The position numbers were made by a program, and so were the translations under genes. A stretch of 64,000 nucleotides of DNA from an uncultured Oscillospiraceae bacterium (GTDB lineage: Bacteria > Bacillota > Clostridia > Oscillospirales > Oscillospiraceae). This document shows, piece by piece, positions 1 through 7,534 of the stretch. Under the pieces are notes generated by a model that saw only the letters and a program-made list of their open reading frames with translations, made no database searches and was not told the origin of the DNA. Location of the stretch: positions 1 through 64,000 of the forward strand of contig CALXDR010000002.1 in the NCBI GenBank assembly GCA_944387115.1, in the 5' to 3' direction. Position 1 is the stretch's first letter. Every line of letters begins with the position of its first letter.

Positions 1-106
1 TTACTGTTACCAGTTTCCTGAAGGACTCTCTGTCCTTCTGGTGCTTCGTGTATTCTTCGTTGTTTAATTTACAAGGTACAACTCGCTTCGCCTTCGGCTC
101 AAGCGG
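1..106 (-). other. rRNA operon leader (16S expected just outside the window)
   Basis: Read on the minus strand, the stretch after the two promoters contains a CCTTGTAAATTAAACAA string, like the processing/antitermination segment that precedes clostridial rRNA genes. It also has a short hairpin (AAGGACAGAGAGTCCTT) close to the window edge. No coding frame fits. The rRNA gene itself is not in the window, so the assignment is an inference from the promoter strength and this leader string. Confidence 0.6.
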
Positions 107-112
107 GTTTTT

Positions 113-141
113 AGTGTAACACACTTATCCTCGCTTGTCAA
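113..141 (-). promoter_or_regulatory. rRNA operon promoter, proximal
   Basis: Minus strand: a perfect -35 TTGACA (136-141) and a -10 TACACT (113-118) are separated by exactly 17 bp. It reads out of the left edge of the window. It is the second of two tandem strong promoters 129 bp apart, the usual arrangement in front of rRNA operons. Confidence 0.75.
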
Positions 142-241
142 GAACTTTTTTCTTTCGAATTTTGTTCTTTTTTCGCTTGCTCAGCGATTTTATTGTTGCC
201 TGAGTTCCGAATTTTATTCCGGCTCTCTCAAGCGCTCAGTT

Positions 242-270
242 ATGATACCAAACCTTATCGCATTTGTCAA
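242..270 (-). promoter_or_regulatory. rRNA operon promoter, distal
   Basis: Minus strand: a perfect -35 TTGACA (265-270) and a -10 TATCAT (242-247) with a 17-bp spacer. It lies between the end of the gerB-like gene and the proximal promoter at 113-141, in the same direction. Confidence 0.7.
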
Positions 271-307
271 CAGGTTTCGGCAAGTTTTTTCACTTTTTTC
301 TGCGCTG

Positions 308-341
308 CCACGAAAGGCACAATATATTGTGTCTTTCGTGG
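308..341. repeat. 34-bp near-perfect palindrome
   Basis: Two 17-base arms meet with no loop and pair at 16 of 17 positions, the remaining pair being G-T. It begins 11 bases past the stop of the gerB-like gene and sits upstream of the distal rRNA promoter. It has no run of T on either strand, so it is not a textbook terminator. It could be a protein-binding operator or a weak terminator of the germination operon. Confidence 0.6.
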
Positions 342-351
342 TCTATCGGCA

Positions 352-1320
352 CTATTTCTGCGCTTTTTGGGGCAGCACTGAGGTAAACCCAGTCAGACAC
401 ACCACCAATAGAGCAACCACCGCAGGACCGACCCGCCCGGCTATGCCCCACCAGGCCGCCGCCGCAGCAAGGAGTACCGCCAGCATTGCACGCCACCCCG
501 TTCCCCAGCTGCGTGCCAGCAACGCCCCCAGTGTCAGGTCGGGAATCAGCCACAGCGCAGATACCAGCCCCTCCAGCCGTGAGGTGGTATAAATAGACCC
601 AGTGGCAAAGAAGATGGCCCCAGGCAGCCTGCTGGCAAGCGCCCAGCCCAGACACCCCACCGTCAGGGCGCTGACCACAGCAAAGAGCAGCCCCAGCAAT
701 CCGGGGCACAGCCACCCGCTGTTTCCCCGCCCCTCCGGCGACGGAACCACCCCGCCCAGATGGGGCACCAGATATACCCCTGCCGCCGACACCTCCAGCA
801 GCCACATCAGAGAGGTCCACCACCCGGCTCTGCTGCTCATCAGATACGCCCACTGTACATGGGGGAGCAGCGCCGCCGTGAGCACCGCCGTAAGCGCCCC
901 GCCTGCCAGCCAAAGCACCTCAGCCATTCGGAAGAACACCGCCTGTTTTCCCCAGCACAGCCAGCAGAGAAAGGCCGCCAGCAGCAGGAGCATCCACCCC
1001 CAGTGCTCCTCGCTCCCTCCCGTCCGAGTGAGGCGATTTACAGCACGCTCCAGCACCCGGCCCAACAAGAGCACCGCCCCCGCCCCATAGAGCACGCACA
1101 CTGCCCGTCCATTCTGCCGTCCCTCCAGCCCGCTGTCCTTCAGGCGGGACACCAGCCATCCTCCCGCCGCAGAAACCACGGGGAGAAACACCAACACCCA
1201 CCGCCAATCCACCTGTCCGCTGCCGGCGGCGCACAAGGACAATCCGCCCAGCGCCATAGTCCTGCGCATCTGCCGGGGAGAAAGCCCCTGACCTCTCCCC
1301 AGAGCTTGCTGTCCCTCCAT
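352..1320 (-). CDS. GerAB-like spore germination permease
   Basis: Predicted endospore germination permease of the GerAB (APC-superfamily) group: an inner spore-membrane protein that forms the germinant-sensing complex with GerA and GerC. About 322 residues, slightly shorter than typical GerAB proteins (about 365). Hydrophobic segments alternate with short loops throughout. A late segment, RLEGLVSALWLIPDLTL, matches the GerAB helix pattern. A TTG start 6 bases upstream would overlap gerC, but the ATG at 1320 has GGGGGG seven bases before it and is preferred. It is third and last in the operon gerA-gerC-gerB. Family placement rests mainly on gene context plus topology. Confidence 0.75.
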   Translation of the reverse strand: MEGQQALGRGQGLSPRQMRRTMALGGLSLCAAGSGQVDWRWVLVFLPVVSAAGGWLVSRLKDSGLEGRQNGRAVCVLYGAGAVLLLGRVLERAVNRLTRTGGSEEHWGWMLLLLAAFLCWLCWGKQAVFFRMAEVLWLAGGALTAVLTAALLPHVQWAYLMSSRAGWWTSLMWLLEVSAAGVYLVPHLGGVVPSPEGRGNSGWLCPGLLGLLFAVVSALTVGCLGWALASRLPGAIFFATGSIYTTSRLEGLVSALWLIPDLTLGALLARSWGTGWRAMLAVLLAAAAAWWGIAGRVGPAVVALLVVCLTGFTSVLPQKAQK

Positions 1321-1322
1321 TG

Positions 1323-1922
1323 TCAATCCCCCCAGTTCTCCATCCGTTCACCCTGCTCCAGCTCCACACGCTGCTGCCAAAGCACCGCCTCCCCCGCCTC
1401 CAGCTTCTCTCCCGTCCAGTACAGCCGGGGCAGCGGGGCCGTGCCGTGGTCACACAGCCCTGCCAACACCTCTATCACTGTGGGACTGGATACCCCCTGA
1501 CGCAGCAGCAGCTCCAGCTGGCCCACCGGATCGCCGCCCCCCTCCAGCAGCTCCTGCGCCCCTTTGGCGCTAAACCACACATGGGCAGAGGCTCCCAGCT
1601 CCTTATCCTCCAAAATACCGTACAACACCGCAGCCAAATCCGCATCCGGCCCCACCACCAGATGCTCCACATTGGTCAGGGCCAGCTCCCGCTCCCCCGA
1701 CCAGGGCAGGCGCTCTCTGGCGCTCAAAAACGTCTCCCCCTGAGCCTCAGCACGCACTGGCTGCTGGGTATCTCCCCGTCCCACTCCATATAAAATCACG
1801 GGACCGCCCCCGTCTACCCCCAGCACCGCCACCAAATCCAGCTGGTCGGGCTCCCGGGCAGTGGGGGTGCATCCACACAGCAGCAGGGACAGGCCCAGCG
1901 CAACACTCCACAGCTTTTTCAT
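1323..1922 (-). CDS. Short GerAC-like spore germination lipoprotein
   Basis: A lipoprotein subunit of a germinant receptor. The N terminus is a signal peptide ending in the lipobox LLCGC, so mature protein should be lipidated at Cys18. At 199 residues it is about half the usual GerAC length (about 370); the part present resembles the N-terminal region and the large C-terminal domain is absent. The reading frame is clean and ends just before gerB, so this looks like a genuinely short form rather than a frameshift. It overlaps the gerA stop by four bases and has GGAGG upstream of its ATG. Confidence 0.7.
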   Translation of the reverse strand: MKKLWSVALGLSLLLCGCTPTAREPDQLDLVAVLGVDGGGPVILYGVGRGDTQQPVRAEAQGETFLSARERLPWSGERELALTNVEHLVVGPDADLAAVLYGILEDKELGASAHVWFSAKGAQELLEGGGDPVGQLELLLRQGVSSPTVIEVLAGLCDHGTAPLPRLYWTGEKLEAGEAVLWQQRVELEQGERMENWGD

Positions 1923-3439
1923 CCCTGATTCCTCCGATTCTCTCCACGGAGATAGCCCGGCCGGGTCTTAATCCAGGGGAGCGGCCGGCGGAGCACCGGC
2001 GCCCGCTGCACCCGCTGCCCCCCAACGGTGACAAAGGGCGTGAGATAGGGCACGCCGAAGCTCTCCAGCCCGGCCAGACGCCACACCAGTCCCATCCCGG
2101 CCAGCACCAGCCCCACCAGCCCCAAAACAGCGGCGCACAGTGTGGTGAGAAAGCGCCAAATGCGCAGCGCCCCAGCAAAGTCCTGGCTGGGGGCCGTGTA
2201 CCCGGCAATGCCCGCAATGGCCACAATCACCAGCACCGCCGGGCTGACCAGCTTGGCCTCCACCGCCGCCGAGCCCACCACAAGGCCGCCCAGAATGGAC
2301 ACCGTCTGTCCGATGGAGGCGGGCAGACGCAGCCCCGCCTCCTGAAGCACCTCAAAGGCCACCAGCATCACCAACACCTCCCCCAAGGTGGAAAAGGGCA
2401 CATCCGCCTTGGCGGCAATGATGGACTGGGTCAGCCGCTGGGGAATCAGCTCCGGGTGATAGAGCACCGCCGCCACATACAACCCAGGCAAAAACAGGGT
2501 GATAAATGCACACAACCAGCGCACCAGAGAGAGGGCGGAGGCCACCGCCCAGTTGGTGCTGCGGTCCTGTCCCGTGCGGAAAAAGCTGTCCAGGGTGGCG
2601 GGGAAGAGCCAGCCCATGGGGATGCCGTCCACCAGAACCCCCACCCGTCCCTCTGCCAATCCGGCACAAAACCGGTCAGGCCGCTCGGTATAGGCGGTCA
2701 TGGGGAAAGCAGTGGACGCCTCATCCACCAGATACTGCTCCAGCGTCCCCGTCATCACCAGCGTGTCCACGTCCAGCGCCGACACCCGCCGCCCCACCTC
2801 CTGCGCCAGCTCTGGATTGGCAATCCCGTCCAGGTATACCACATCCACCGGGGTGACGCTCTGCCGGCCCACCTTGTGCTCCTTTATTTTTAGAGAAGGA
2901 GCCCGGAGCCGGCGGCGCACCAGTGAGGTGTTGGTGCGCACACTCTCCACAAAGGCGTCCCGTGCCCCCTTCACATCCGGCTCGTTTTCCGGGCTGGACA
3001 CCGAGCGCTTTTCCTCCGTGGCAGTCATCAGGGTGAGCACCTGATTCTTTCCGGGGAAAAACAGCGCAGTCCACCCGTCAATGAGGTCAAACACCACCTG
3101 GTCGGCCCGATCCCGCACCGACACCGCCAGGGGATATACCCCGCCCTTTGCCAGCAGGTCAAAGGCATGGTCCAAGTCCACCGCCTCGCCCAGGGCGCGA
3201 TTTTGGGTGAGGGGACGGAGCACATAGTCGCTGGCCCGTTCGTTGCGCACCTGCCCAACGATGAACAGCGCCTCTACCGGGCGGGTAGGGTCCTGATTCA
3301 AATAGAGGGTGCGCCGCCCAAAGTCCGCACACCCCTCAAACACCTGGGCAATCCCATCTGCCGTGAGGGGCGCCTCAATGCGGGGCTCCTGCCGGGGATG
3401 GGGCGGCGGCACCGCCCCTGCGTGCTCAAACAATCCCAT
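1919..3439 (-). CDS. GerA-family spore germination protein
   Basis: A-subunit of a nutrient germinant receptor (GerAA/SpoVAF family, about 506 residues, normal length). The first half is soluble. The GerA core carries the family string LDGIANPELAQEVGRRV, and the second half has the hydrophobic membrane segments ending in a basic tail. In the spore inner membrane it forms a nutrient-gated channel complex with the GerB and GerC proteins. The frame stays open further upstream to 3625, but the ATG at 3439 follows GGGAGGG and gives the usual family length; the longer version would run through the candidate sigma-G promoter. It is first in the operon and would be made in the forespore if that promoter is real. 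Confidence 0.88.
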   Translation of the reverse strand: MGLFEHAGAVPPPHPRQEPRIEAPLTADGIAQVFEGCADFGRRTLYLNQDPTRPVEALFIVGQVRNERASDYVLRPLTQNRALGEAVDLDHAFDLLAKGGVYPLAVSVRDRADQVVFDLIDGWTALFFPGKNQVLTLMTATEEKRSVSSPENEPDVKGARDAFVESVRTNTSLVRRRLRAPSLKIKEHKVGRQSVTPVDVVYLDGIANPELAQEVGRRVSALDVDTLVMTGTLEQYLVDEASTAFPMTAYTERPDRFCAGLAEGRVGVLVDGIPMGWLFPATLDSFFRTGQDRSTNWAVASALSLVRWLCAFITLFLPGLYVAAVLYHPELIPQRLTQSIIAAKADVPFSTLGEVLVMLVAFEVLQEAGLRLPASIGQTVSILGGLVVGSAAVEAKLVSPAVLVIVAIAGIAGYTAPSQDFAGALRIWRFLTTLCAAVLGLVGLVLAGMGLVWRLAGLESFGVPYLTPFVTVGGQRVQRAPVLRRPLPWIKTRPGYLRGENRRNQG

Positions 3440-3530
3440 AGTACCCTCCCCACACCCTGTTTTCATCCCGCTCCGGGCCGACTGTAATTCCTGTGCTGCC
3501 CATGCTTCCATTCCCCTCTCTTCAGACCAT

Positions 3531-3544
3531 ATTTCCCGGGAAAC
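3531..3544. promoter_or_regulatory. Candidate Noc-binding site
   Basis: ATTTCCCGGGAAAC contains the perfect 12-bp palindrome TTTCCCGGGAAA. It matches 13 of 14 bases of the Bacillus subtilis Noc site ATTTCCCGGGAAAT. The window encodes a Noc-like protein at 43359-44147. A second site with the same 12-bp core lies at 15316-15329. Confidence 0.5.
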
Positions 3545-3594
3545 GGCGAAATTGCGCACTTCACACGTTTCCATTTCGACCCTTACTTTTTTGT

Positions 3595-3624
3595 CAGTAT
3601 GTCCTGAAAAATCCCTTCTATACA
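3595..3624 (-). promoter_or_regulatory. Candidate sigma-G promoter of the gerA operon
   Basis: Minus strand: -35 TGTATA (3619-3624), 17-bp spacer, -10 CATACTG (3595-3601). This is close to the forespore sigma-G consensus TGAATA-N17/18-CATACTA. It would give a leader of roughly 150 bases before the gerA ATG. Known ger operons use sigma-G, which supports the call. Confidence 0.5.
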
Positions 3625-3664
3625 TGAAATCGAGAATTTTACGGCGGGATTTTTAATTCCTCTC

Positions 3665-3693
3665 TTGCCAATGCCGGTCTTTTCTTTTATAAT
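3665..3693 (+). promoter_or_regulatory. Sigma-A promoter of nfnAB
   Basis: TTGCCA (3665-3670), 17-bp spacer, perfect TATAAT (3688-3693), about 50 bases upstream of the nfnA ATG. Confidence 0.65.
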
Positions 3694-3745
3694 GAGGAAA
3701 GACCCTTTGGACCCTTAATCTATTTTGACTCGGGAAGTGAATACT

Positions 3746-4612
3746 ATGCCTATCATCGTAACCAAGCGTGCATTGAACCCCGTGGTATCTCTGATGGAGC
3801 TGGAGTGTCCCGCCATCGCCAAAAAGGCCCTGCCGGGTCAGTTTGTCATGGTTCGTGTGGACGAAAAGGGTGAACGCATCCCCCTGACCATCTCAGACTA
3901 CGACAGCGTGCGCGGCACCATCACCATCATGTACCAGCGCATCGGTCTAACCACCCAGAAGATGGACCTGCTCAACCCCGGCGACATCCTGCTGGATGTG
4001 GTGGGGCCCCTGGGCAACCCCACTGAGCTGGAGGGTGTAAAGCGTGCTGTGGTCATCGGCGGCGGCGTAGGCTCTGCCATTGCCTACCCCCAGGCCAAGT
4101 ACCTGTATGCAGCGGGCGCCCACGTGGATGTTATCATCGGCTTCCGCTCCAAGGAGCTGGTGTTCATGGAGGAGAGCTTCCGCCGCAACTGCACCAACCT
4201 CTACATTACCACCGACGACGGCTCCTACGGCGAGCAGGGCTTCGTCAACCAGAAGCTGGAGCAGCTGCTGGCTGAGGGCAACCAGTACGACCTGGTGCTG
4301 GCCATCGGCCCGGTGCCCATGATGCGGGCGGTGAGCAACTCCACCCGTCCCCACAACCTGAAGACCATCGTCTCCCTCAACCCCATCATGGTGGACGGCA
4401 CGGGTATGTGCGGCTGCTGCCGCTGCACCGTCAACGGCGAGACGAAGTTCGCCTGCGTGGACGGCCCCGACTTCGACGGTCACCAGGTGGACTATGAGGA
4501 GCTGATGAACCGGCTCAGCGTGTACCGCCCCCAGGAGGCGGAGGCTGTGGAGAAGCACAACTGCAACCTCCAGCGCCAGGCCGACGAGATGAAGAAAGGA
4601 GAGGACCGGTAA
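3746..4612 (+). CDS. nfnA: NfnA-type NADH-dependent ferredoxin:NADP+ oxidoreductase, alpha subunit (SudB-like)
   Basis: Small subunit (288 residues) of the cytoplasmic electron-bifurcating transhydrogenase, which couples reduction of 2 NADP+ to oxidation of NADH and reduced ferredoxin. Visible features: an N-terminal FAD-binding barrel with RIPLTI (about residues 44-49), a nucleotide-binding loop GGGVG (105-109), and a C-terminal cysteine group (Cys222, 224, 225, 227 and 237) for the [2Fe-2S] cluster of the dihydroorotate-dehydrogenase-K/NfnA type. A TTG start 21 bases upstream is open, but the ATG has GGGAAGTG ahead of it. The stop overlaps the nfnB ATG (TAATG), so the two are translationally coupled. 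Its pairing with the 468-residue NfnB-type partner favours Nfn over a glutamate synthase role. Confidence 0.85.
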   Translation: MPIIVTKRALNPVVSLMELECPAIAKKALPGQFVMVRVDEKGERIPLTISDYDSVRGTITIMYQRIGLTTQKMDLLNPGDILLDVVGPLGNPTELEGVKRAVVIGGGVGSAIAYPQAKYLYAAGAHVDVIIGFRSKELVFMEESFRRNCTNLYITTDDGSYGEQGFVNQKLEQLLAEGNQYDLVLAIGPVPMMRAVSNSTRPHNLKTIVSLNPIMVDGTGMCGCCRCTVNGETKFACVDGPDFDGHQVDYEELMNRLSVYRPQEAEAVEKHNCNLQRQADEMKKGEDR

Positions 4613-6018
4613 TGGCTTTCAGCAATGCCCCCCGCACCCCCATGCCCGAGCAGGACCCTGTAATCCGCGCCTGTAACTTCAAAGAGGTGGCCCTGGGCTA
4701 CACCGAGGAGCAGGCCAAGGGCGAGGCCGCCCGGTGCCTCCAGTGTAAAAACCCCCTGTGCGTCCAGGGGTGCCCGGTGAATGTGCGCATTCCCGAGTTC
4801 ATCGCCAAGGTGGCTGAGGGCGACTTCGAGGGCGCCTATCAGGTCATCACCTCCACCAACGGCCTGCCCGCCATCAGCGGCCGTGTCTGTCCCCAGGAGC
4901 GCCAGTGCGAGGCCAAGTGCGTCCGCGGCATCAAGGGCGAGGCCGTGGCCATTGGCCGTCTGGAGCGTTTTGTGGCCGACTGGCACCTGGCCCACCAAAC
5001 CAGCCACGCCGTGCCCATGTACCCCAACAACTACCGCCATGTAGCCGTGGTGGGCTCCGGCCCCGCCGGCCTGGCCTGCGCCTACGACCTGGCCAACTGG
5101 GGCTATTCCGTCACCCTCTTCGAGGCCTTCCACACCGTGGGCGGCGTGCTGGTGTACGGCATTCCCGAGTTCCGCCTGCCCAAGTCCATTGTGGGCAAAA
5201 CCGTAGAGGAACTGCGGGCTCTGGGGGTGCAGATTCAGACCAACATGGTGGTGGGCCGTGTGTTCACCCTGGAAGAGCTGTTTGAGCAGGGCTACGACGC
5301 CATTTTCCTGGGCACCGGTGCCGGTCTGCCCAAGTTTATGGGCATTCCCGGCGAAGAGCTGGCCGGGGTGTTCTCCGCCAACGAGTACCTTACCCGTGTG
5401 AACCTGATGCACGCCTGGGAAGATGGCTACGACACCCCCATCCCCGCCAGCCGCAGCGTGGCTGTGGTGGGCGGCGGCAACGTGGCCATGGACGCCGCCC
5501 GCTGTGCCCGCCGTCTGGGCGCCGAGGTACACGTGGTGTACCGCCGTGACCAGGCGGAGATGCCCGCCCGTGCCGAGGAAATCCACCACGCCATGGAGGA
5601 GGGCATTCAGTTCCACTTCCTCACCAACCCCACCGCCGTGCTCAACGACGGCAACGGCCGGGTGAAGGGCATTTCCTGCGTGCAGATGGCCCTGAGCGAG
5701 ACCCCCGACGAAAAGGGCCGCCGGGCCCCCATGGTGGTGCCTGGCTCCGACTTTGTCATGGATGTGGACACCGTCATCATGGCCCTGGGCACCAGTCCCA
5801 ACCCCCTGATTCGCATGGCCGACCCCACCATCACCGTCAACAATCGCGGCTGCTTTGTGGTGGACGAGGAGACCATGCAGACCAGCCGGGAGTTTGTCTA
5901 TGCCGGCGGTGATGCGGTCACCGGCGCTGCCACCGTCATCCTGGCCATGGGCGCCGGCAAACGGGCCGCCAAGGCCATTGATGAGAAGCTGGGCGGCAAC
6001 CGCTGCCAGCTGCACTGA
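4612..6018 (+). CDS. nfnB: NfnB-type NADPH-binding flavoprotein, beta subunit (SudA/GltD-like)
   Basis: Large subunit (468 residues, the same length as characterised NfnB). Two N-terminal [4Fe-4S] cluster sets are visible (Cys42/45/50/54 and Cys93/99/103). An FAD loop GSGPAG lies at 148-153, and a second Rossmann site (GGGNVAMDAAR) for NADPH in the C-terminal half. It carries the bifurcating FAD in the complex with NfnA, supplying NADPH during fermentation. These proteins are often mis-named glutamate synthase small chain. No glutamate synthase large subunit is nearby and the direct partner is NfnA, so that name is not supported here. Confidence 0.87.
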   Translation: MAFSNAPRTPMPEQDPVIRACNFKEVALGYTEEQAKGEAARCLQCKNPLCVQGCPVNVRIPEFIAKVAEGDFEGAYQVITSTNGLPAISGRVCPQERQCEAKCVRGIKGEAVAIGRLERFVADWHLAHQTSHAVPMYPNNYRHVAVVGSGPAGLACAYDLANWGYSVTLFEAFHTVGGVLVYGIPEFRLPKSIVGKTVEELRALGVQIQTNMVVGRVFTLEELFEQGYDAIFLGTGAGLPKFMGIPGEELAGVFSANEYLTRVNLMHAWEDGYDTPIPASRSVAVVGGGNVAMDAARCARRLGAEVHVVYRRDQAEMPARAEEIHHAMEEGIQFHFLTNPTAVLNDGNGRVKGISCVQMALSETPDEKGRRAPMVVPGSDFVMDVDTVIMALGTSPNPLIRMADPTITVNNRGCFVVDEETMQTSREFVYAGGDAVTGAATVILAMGAGKRAAKAIDEKLGGNRCQLH

Positions 6019-6038
6019 CATTCCCCACAAAACCATTG

Positions 6039-6075
6039 CGCTCCGCCGGAACTGCTCATTCCGGCGGAGCGTTTT
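6039..6075 (+). terminator. Intrinsic terminator after nfnB
   Basis: An 11-bp stem (CGCTCCGCCGG paired with CCGGCGGAGCG), an 11-base loop and a short TTTT tail. It sits between nfnB and lspA and may be leaky, because no clear promoter separates the two genes. Confidence 0.7.
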
Positions 6076-6092
6076 AGAAAGGTGATTTCCCT

Positions 6093-6563
6093 ATGCTGTA
6101 TGCCATTGTAGCCGCCCTGCTGGTATTGGCAGACCAGGTGGTCAAGCTCCTGGTGCGCACCCACATCCCGCTGGGCAGTTCTGTGCCCTTCCTCCCCCAT
6201 GTCATGGATCTGACGTATGTGCAAAATACCGGGGCGGCCTTCTCCATCCTGCAAGAACACACCTGGCTGCTCACCCTCATCTCCATGTTGCTGGTGTCAG
6301 CCATGCTGGTGCTGGTTGCCCGCCGTATCATTGCGGGGAAGCTGGGGATATGGGCCGCCACCCTGATTGTCGCCGGAGGGATTGGAAACCTCATCGATCG
6401 GGTGGCCCTGGGCTATGTGACGGATATGTTCCGCACCCTGTTTATGAACTTTGCGGTATTCAACGTGGCAGACTGCTTTATCACCGTGGGGGTGGTTTTG
6501 CTGGCTGTATACATCCTGTTTTTCTATGAGCAATCCCACCCCGAGCAGGAGGACAATGCCTAA
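6093..6563 (+). CDS. lspA: Lipoprotein signal peptidase (signal peptidase II)
   Basis: Membrane aspartyl protease that removes the signal peptide from diacylglyceryl-modified prolipoproteins, such as the GerC, PrsA-like and BMP lipoproteins in this window. It has 156 residues and four predicted helices. Family motifs are present: DQVVK near the N terminus, NTGAAF, NLIDR with catalytic Asp102, and FNVAD with catalytic Asp127. AAAGGTG precedes the ATG. The stop overlaps the start of the pseudouridine synthase gene, the common lspA-rluD arrangement in firmicutes. Confidence 0.93.
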   Translation: MLYAIVAALLVLADQVVKLLVRTHIPLGSSVPFLPHVMDLTYVQNTGAAFSILQEHTWLLTLISMLLVSAMLVLVARRIIAGKLGIWAATLIVAGGIGNLIDRVALGYVTDMFRTLFMNFAVFNVADCFITVGVVLLAVYILFFYEQSHPEQEDNA

Positions 6564-7474
6564 TGGAGTGCTTTTCCCTCACCATCTCCCAGTCCGGGCG
6601 GGCGGACGCTGTCCTCAGCGCCAGCGTGGACGGCCTCACCCGCTCTGCCGCCCAAAGGTGGCTGGAGGAGGGCCGTGTGACCCTGGCCGGCCAGCCGGTA
6701 AAGAAGAACACCCGCCTCTCCCCCGGCGACACCCTCACCGTCTATCCCCCCGAAGCGGAGGAAATTGACCTCATTCCCCAGGACATCCCCCTGGATGTGG
6801 TGTATGAGGACGGGGATGTCATCGTAGTCAACAAGCCCGTGGGCATGGTGGTTCACCCCGCCCCCGGCCACCCGGACGGCACCCTGGTCAACGCCCTGCT
6901 CCACCACTGCCAAGCCTCCCTGTCCGGCATCAACGGGCAGCTGCGCCCGGGCATTGTACACCGCATTGACCGGGACACCTCCGGCCTGCTCATTGCCGCC
7001 AAAAACGACCGCGCCCACCTGGCCCTGGCCCAGCAGCTTCAGGATCACTCCCTGTTCCGGCTCTATCACGCCGTGGCCGTGGGGGGCTTCCGGGAGGAGC
7101 GGGGAACGGTAAACGCCCCCATTGCCCGCCACCCCACAGACCGCAAGCGTATGGCGGTATGCCGCCCCGGGGAGGGGCGGGAGGCGGTCACCCATTACCA
7201 GGTGGTGGACAGCCGGGGCGGCTATACCCACCTTACCTGCCGCCTGGAGACGGGGCGCACCCACCAAATCCGGGTACACATGGCCTCCATCGGCCACCCC
7301 CTGCTGGGGGATACGGTGTACGGCTCCAAGAAGCCCTATCCCGGCCTGGCAGGGCAGTGCCTCCACGCCGCACAGCTCACCTTTGTCCACCCGTCCACAG
7401 GGCAATCCATGACGGTGGAGGCCCCCCTCCCCCACTGGTTTACCGCAGTGCTCCACCGATTAGAGCTGAAGTGA
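6563..7474 (+). CDS. RluD-family 23S rRNA pseudouridine synthase
   Basis: Isomerises uridines to pseudouridine in 23S rRNA. The 303 residues comprise an N-terminal S4 RNA-binding domain (about 12-60) and the RsuA/RluA catalytic domain. The active-site motif HRIDRDTSG lies at 133-141, with catalytic Asp136 inside HRID; GRTHQIRVH marks the C-terminal family motif. Translationally coupled to lspA. The exact target positions (RluD 1911/1915/1917 type) cannot be fixed from sequence alone. Confidence 0.9.
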   Translation: MECFSLTISQSGRADAVLSASVDGLTRSAAQRWLEEGRVTLAGQPVKKNTRLSPGDTLTVYPPEAEEIDLIPQDIPLDVVYEDGDVIVVNKPVGMVVHPAPGHPDGTLVNALLHHCQASLSGINGQLRPGIVHRIDRDTSGLLIAAKNDRAHLALAQQLQDHSLFRLYHAVAVGGFREERGTVNAPIARHPTDRKRMAVCRPGEGREAVTHYQVVDSRGGYTHLTCRLETGRTHQIRVHMASIGHPLLGDTVYGSKKPYPGLAGQCLHAAQLTFVHPSTGQSMTVEAPLPHWFTAVLHRLELK

Positions 7475-7487
7475 CAACAAAAGCACG

Positions 7488-7532
7488 CCGCCCGGCACCT
7501 GAATGAAGTCATTCAGGTGCCGGGCGGTTTTT
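7488..7532 (+). terminator. Strong terminator after the rluD-like gene
   Basis: A 17-bp GC-rich perfect stem (7488-7504 with 7511-7527), 6-base loop and TTTTT tail. It ends three bases before the stop of the convergent sigma-54 regulator gene, so it may also stop that transcript. Confidence 0.9.
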
Positions 7533-7534
7533 GT

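Larger units (their letters stand above)
3440..3745. other. Divergent intergenic region gerA/nfnA
   Basis: Non-coding 306 bp between two divergent operons. It holds a candidate sigma-G promoter for gerA, a candidate Noc-binding site and a sigma-A-type promoter for nfnA, each listed separately. Nothing else recognisable is seen. Confidence 0.7.

Noticed and set aside
4612..6018. Glutamate synthase small subunit (GltD)
   Set aside because: No large subunit nearby, coupled to an NfnA-type gene and of exact NfnB length; Nfn transhydrogenase fits better.
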